21,237 nt of DNA from a virus: IMG/VR virus record IMGVR_UViG_3300032116_001527, positions 1 through 21,237 of that record; one strand, written 5' to 3'. Positions 19,112 through 21,237 of this stretch are shown here, piece after piece; the first letter of the stretch is position 1; each line of letters begins with the position of its first letter. The notes below the pieces were generated by a model that was given only the letters and a program-made list of their open reading frames with translations, was not told where the DNA came from and searched no databases. The position numbers and the translations under genes were made by a program.

Positions 19112-20278
19112 TTAAGCAAACTTAGTTTGAGCAGCAAACACAGTGAACGCAGCATTGCCTGTCTTAACAATCGTATAGGTATAAGCGTCAATAGAACTTG
19201 CATTACCAGCAGTCCAAGCGGTACCACCCTGATATTTAGGTGTGACGCTCGATCCATCTACCTGAACCGCATTATTGTAATAAGCTGTAGAACCATTAGT
19301 TACTAAGAAAGTTACAGTGATAGCTTCGCCAGTGGACATCAGTGTGTTCAAACTCGTACCGCTAGAACCCCGGAAATTAACCGTCCAGTTAGCGCTTGCG
19401 TTGCTTGTGTAATACAGAACAGATTGAGTAGTTACGTCATAAGCAATCGTTCCGGTGGCAGCAGTAGCAGATACAGTAATAGGCTCAATAGCATCTGTAA
19501 TCTTCATCGCAACAGTCGATGAAGAGCCGGTAAACGACTGAGTAGCGGTAAAAGTTGTTGCAGTACCTGGAGCTACGAAATCTGTACCGGCAGTCGCCGC
19601 AGAAAACGCCGATGTGCCGTTACCTTTCAATACCCCTGTCAGCGTAGTAGCGCCAGTGCCGCCGTTGCCAACGGGTAGAGTACCTGTTACGCCAGTGCTC
19701 AAAGGCAAACCAGTAGCGTTAGTCAGCGTACCAGAACTAGGGGTCCCTAAAGCTCCACCAGGAGCAACATAGTCAGTTCCAGCAGTTGCTGCGGTGAAGG
19801 CTGATGTGCCATTACCTTTCAACACACCAGTCAGCGTCGCGGCGCCTGTACCACCATTGGCCACCGGTAGCGTGCCAGTCACTTGAGTGGTTAGATTGAC
19901 CATTCCTGCAACGGTCTTCAAATTGCCGTTGGCATCAAACGTACCGTCAGTTGTCCATGTGTCGCCAACCGCCAAAGTTATCTTAGCTAATGTGCGTTGA
20001 GTAGCATTGTTGTCGTACTTAACGAACACTGTAACGGCTGCTGAATCGCCGTTATAGATCGTAATGTCTTTAATGACGCGGCGATTCGTGCCGGTCGGGG
20101 CCGGGACGACTGTTACGTCAGTTGAGCCGTTTAGTTGCCCGTCTGTCGCGCCTTCAGTAATGCCAGAGCCCGCATTGTCAGCGTAAGTGGCGACGAATGT
20201 CGGGTTAGTGGTGGCCGCTGAGGTGGACATCGCCACCTGAATGCTGATTGCGGTGCCGTCTAAGACCAAAGTTTTCAT
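19112..20278 (-). CDS. Tail-fibre-like protein with internal 44-residue repeats (388 aa)
   Basis: Residues about 1-120 form a beta-rich head (TIYNGDSAAVTVFVKYDN). Residues 131-174 and 195-238 are two near-identical repeats built around VTGTLPVxNGGTGAxTLTGV followed by LKGNGTSAF, a pattern widespread in phage fibre shafts. The C-terminal part (about 250-388) is a beta-rich domain with no enzyme motif (YTIVKTGNAAFTVFAAQTKF at its end). AGAGGT lies before the ATG at 20278. It sits between another fibre-like gene and the LamG adhesin, so the three probably form parts of the host-binding apparatus. The fibre nature is well supported; which tip binds the host is not known. Confidence 0.78.
   Translation of the reverse strand: MKTLVLDGTAISIQVAMSTSAATTNPTFVATYADNAGSGITEGATDGQLNGSTDVTVVPAPTGTNRRVIKDITIYNGDSAAVTVFVKYDNNATQRTLAKITLAVGDTWTTDGTFDANGNLKTVAGMVNLTTQVTGTLPVANGGTGAATLTGVLKGNGTSAFTAATAGTDYVAPGGALGTPSSGTLTNATGLPLSTGVTGTLPVGNGGTGATTLTGVLKGNGTSAFSAATAGTDFVAPGTATTFTATQSFTGSSSTVAMKITDAIEPITVSATAATGTIAYDVTTQSVLYYTSNASANWTVNFRGSSGTSLNTLMSTGEAITVTFLVTNGSTAYYNNAVQVDGSSVTPKYQGGTAWTAGNASSIDAYTYTIVKTGNAAFTVFAAQTKFA
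19565..19888 (-). repeat. Two tandem-type 132-base coding repeats in the fibre gene
   Basis: Two units at 19757-19888 and 19565-19696 encode the 44-residue repeats of the fibre protein, separated by 60 bases (20 residues). They differ at only about six residue positions (for example VANG/VGNG, AFTA/AFSA, TDYV/TDFV). They are a likely site for gain or loss of shaft units by recombination. Confidence 0.85.
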
Positions 20279-20287
20279 GTTTACCTC

Positions 20288-21237
20288 TTAAGATAAGAAC
20301 CAGGCGTATGCACCGCCATCACCAGAACCGCCGCCACCGCCGGTAGACGCAATCGTAATTGATCCAGCGCCATTCGTGATCGTAATATTCGATCCGGCGG
20401 TAATATTGGCCTTCTCCCACAGACTTGTCGTCTCGTTGTAGATCAATATCTGGCCGTTAGTGGGGTTTTGAGCCGACACATTGTGTAGCTCATCTATTTC
20501 ATAGCCATTTTGAACGCGCACATAGATTTGCCCATTACCTGCATTAGCGCGCTCAACTGTTCCGATATAGACCAAATGGTTTGGTGCGTATGGCTTTGTT
20601 GCAGTCAAGGCGCCATTGGTTGCACCAAGGTACAAGGAGTCGCCCGCTGTGTACGCGCTGGTGTCCAAGCCATCTAGTACGCCTTGGCAGATAATCATGC
20701 CGGTGCCACCAGCAGTAATATCTTCAGCGGCCAAACCAAAAGTTTTTGCTGAGGTGGCGTCGCCAGTATTGTTGGCTAATTTAACGGATACACGGTTTCC
20801 CGTTGCGCCGAACGCGTAAACAGCTTGGCCTTTGGTAATGGTTACGGCTTCAGCATTAGTTGCGCGAGCGTAAAGCGTCTGGCCTACATCGGCCACAAGT
20901 GTAGATGTCAGGCCAACGGCCAAAGTATTCTGCGCCGCGTCCCAATACATGCGGCCAATAGCGTTGGAGACTGTGGGTGTCGTATCAAAGTCGATGTAGT
21001 CCGCTACACCTAACGACGTAACGCCAGACATAGCGCCTGTGTCGCTGATCGTCACGACACTGTTTTGAATCAGCTTGCCAGTCGTCGAATCAAAACGTGC
21101 GACCGCGTTGTCGGTGGCTGATGCTGGGCCTACAACGTCACCTGAGCCCGCTGGCGTGCCCCAAGAGGCCGTGCTGCCGTCAGTCGTTAGGAACTTGCCC
21201 GCGTTGCCTGTCTGATCTGGCAGACTCGCCCCGCCTC
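20288..21237 (-). CDS. Tail-fibre-like protein, N-terminus outside the window (315 residues visible)
   Basis: The frame is open to the right edge (first full codon at 21235), so a start at the GTG 21055 is not needed. The upstream residues (LPDQTGNAGKFLTTDGSTAS, then GSGDVVGPASATDNAVARFD and TTGKLIQNSVVTI) are a common fibre segment. Later parts include YTAGDSLYLGATNGALT, then PNHLVYIGTVERANAGNGQI, and QNGYEIDELHNV, a module known in many fibre proteins. A glycine-rich linker (GGGGGSGDGG) precedes the last nine residues. It probably forms part of the virion's fibre or tail-tip system. It ends 9 bases before the next fibre-like gene. Confidence 0.78.
   Translation of the reverse strand, partial: GGASLPDQTGNAGKFLTTDGSTASWGTPAGSGDVVGPASATDNAVARFDSTTGKLIQNSVVTISDTGAMSGVTSLGVADYIDFDTTPTVSNAIGRMYWDAAQNTLAVGLTSTLVADVGQTLYARATNAEAVTITKGQAVYAFGATGNRVSVKLANNTGDATSAKTFGLAAEDITAGGTGMIICQGVLDGLDTSAYTAGDSLYLGATNGALTATKPYAPNHLVYIGTVERANAGNGQIYVRVQNGYEIDELHNVSAQNPTNGQILIYNETTSLWEKANITAGSNITITNGAGSITIASTGGGGGSGDGGAYAWFLS

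Noticed and set aside
1-21237. tRNA genes, CRISPR arrays, insertion sequences, diversity-generating retroelement, integrase or attachment site
   Set aside because: None seen by eye: no cloverleaf with CCA end, no spaced identical repeats apart from the fibre repeats, no transposase, reverse transcriptase or integrase motif.

Overview
The window is part of a tailed-phage genome, most likely a podovirus with a T7-like virion gene set. A recognisable scaffold, major capsid protein, tail tubular A and tail tubular B series is followed by large internal or structural proteins and a lysis cassette. The host was probably a Gram-negative bacterium: there is a nested Rz/Rz1 spanin pair, and the early-region protein family with the phrase ERFAAxVAAAEREAC is one I associate with phages and prophages of Betaproteobacteria (inference, not proof). 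The window is a fragment. A helicase gene is cut at the left edge and a tail-fibre gene at the right edge. The portal, terminase and RNA or DNA polymerase genes are not visible.

Layout. Positions 1-1765 (+ strand) hold the end of an SNF2-type helicase and seven small early or accessory genes joined by short overlaps. They include a tandem pair of paralogues and a zinc-ribbon protein. Everything from 1728 to 21237 is on the - strand and is read right to left. It starts with two tail-fibre-like proteins, a triple LamG-domain protein and three small proteins. Next come the scaffold, the major capsid gene, a probable decoration protein and an intrinsic terminator. These are followed by a chain of small, mostly basic proteins translationally coupled to tail tubular A and B, then a tail-collar protein, a cupin, and three large structural or internal proteins. 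The last block has two overlapping membrane-protein genes, a GH19 endolysin, a Cys-rich lipoprotein, a holin candidate, a tiny secreted protein and Rz/Rz1. The two transcription units converge and overlap by 38 bases near 1728-1765. No stretch above 100 bases lacks a gene, apart from the non-coding parts of the intron.

Main discovery. The major capsid gene is interrupted after codon 21 by a 591-base insertion (14751-15341, - strand) that reads as a complete group I self-splicing intron. By eye I can pair P1 (with the U.G wobble at the 5' splice site), P10, P3, P4, P6, P7, P8 and P9. The 5' exon ends in U and the intron ends in G. Removing it restores the reading frame across FIP|EIWSDEIV and gives a 323-residue capsid protein. 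The intron carries a LAGLIDADG homing endonuclease gene, apparently inserted in the P6 region, whose last codons and stop also form P7, P3 and P8 of the ribozyme. An ordinary ORF caller would report a capsid gene lacking its N terminus plus an unrelated small protein.

Several genes are easy to miss: a 59-residue secreted protein (2195-2374), the GTG-started o-spanin nested in Rz (1745-1978), and a 52-residue basic protein (12663-12821).
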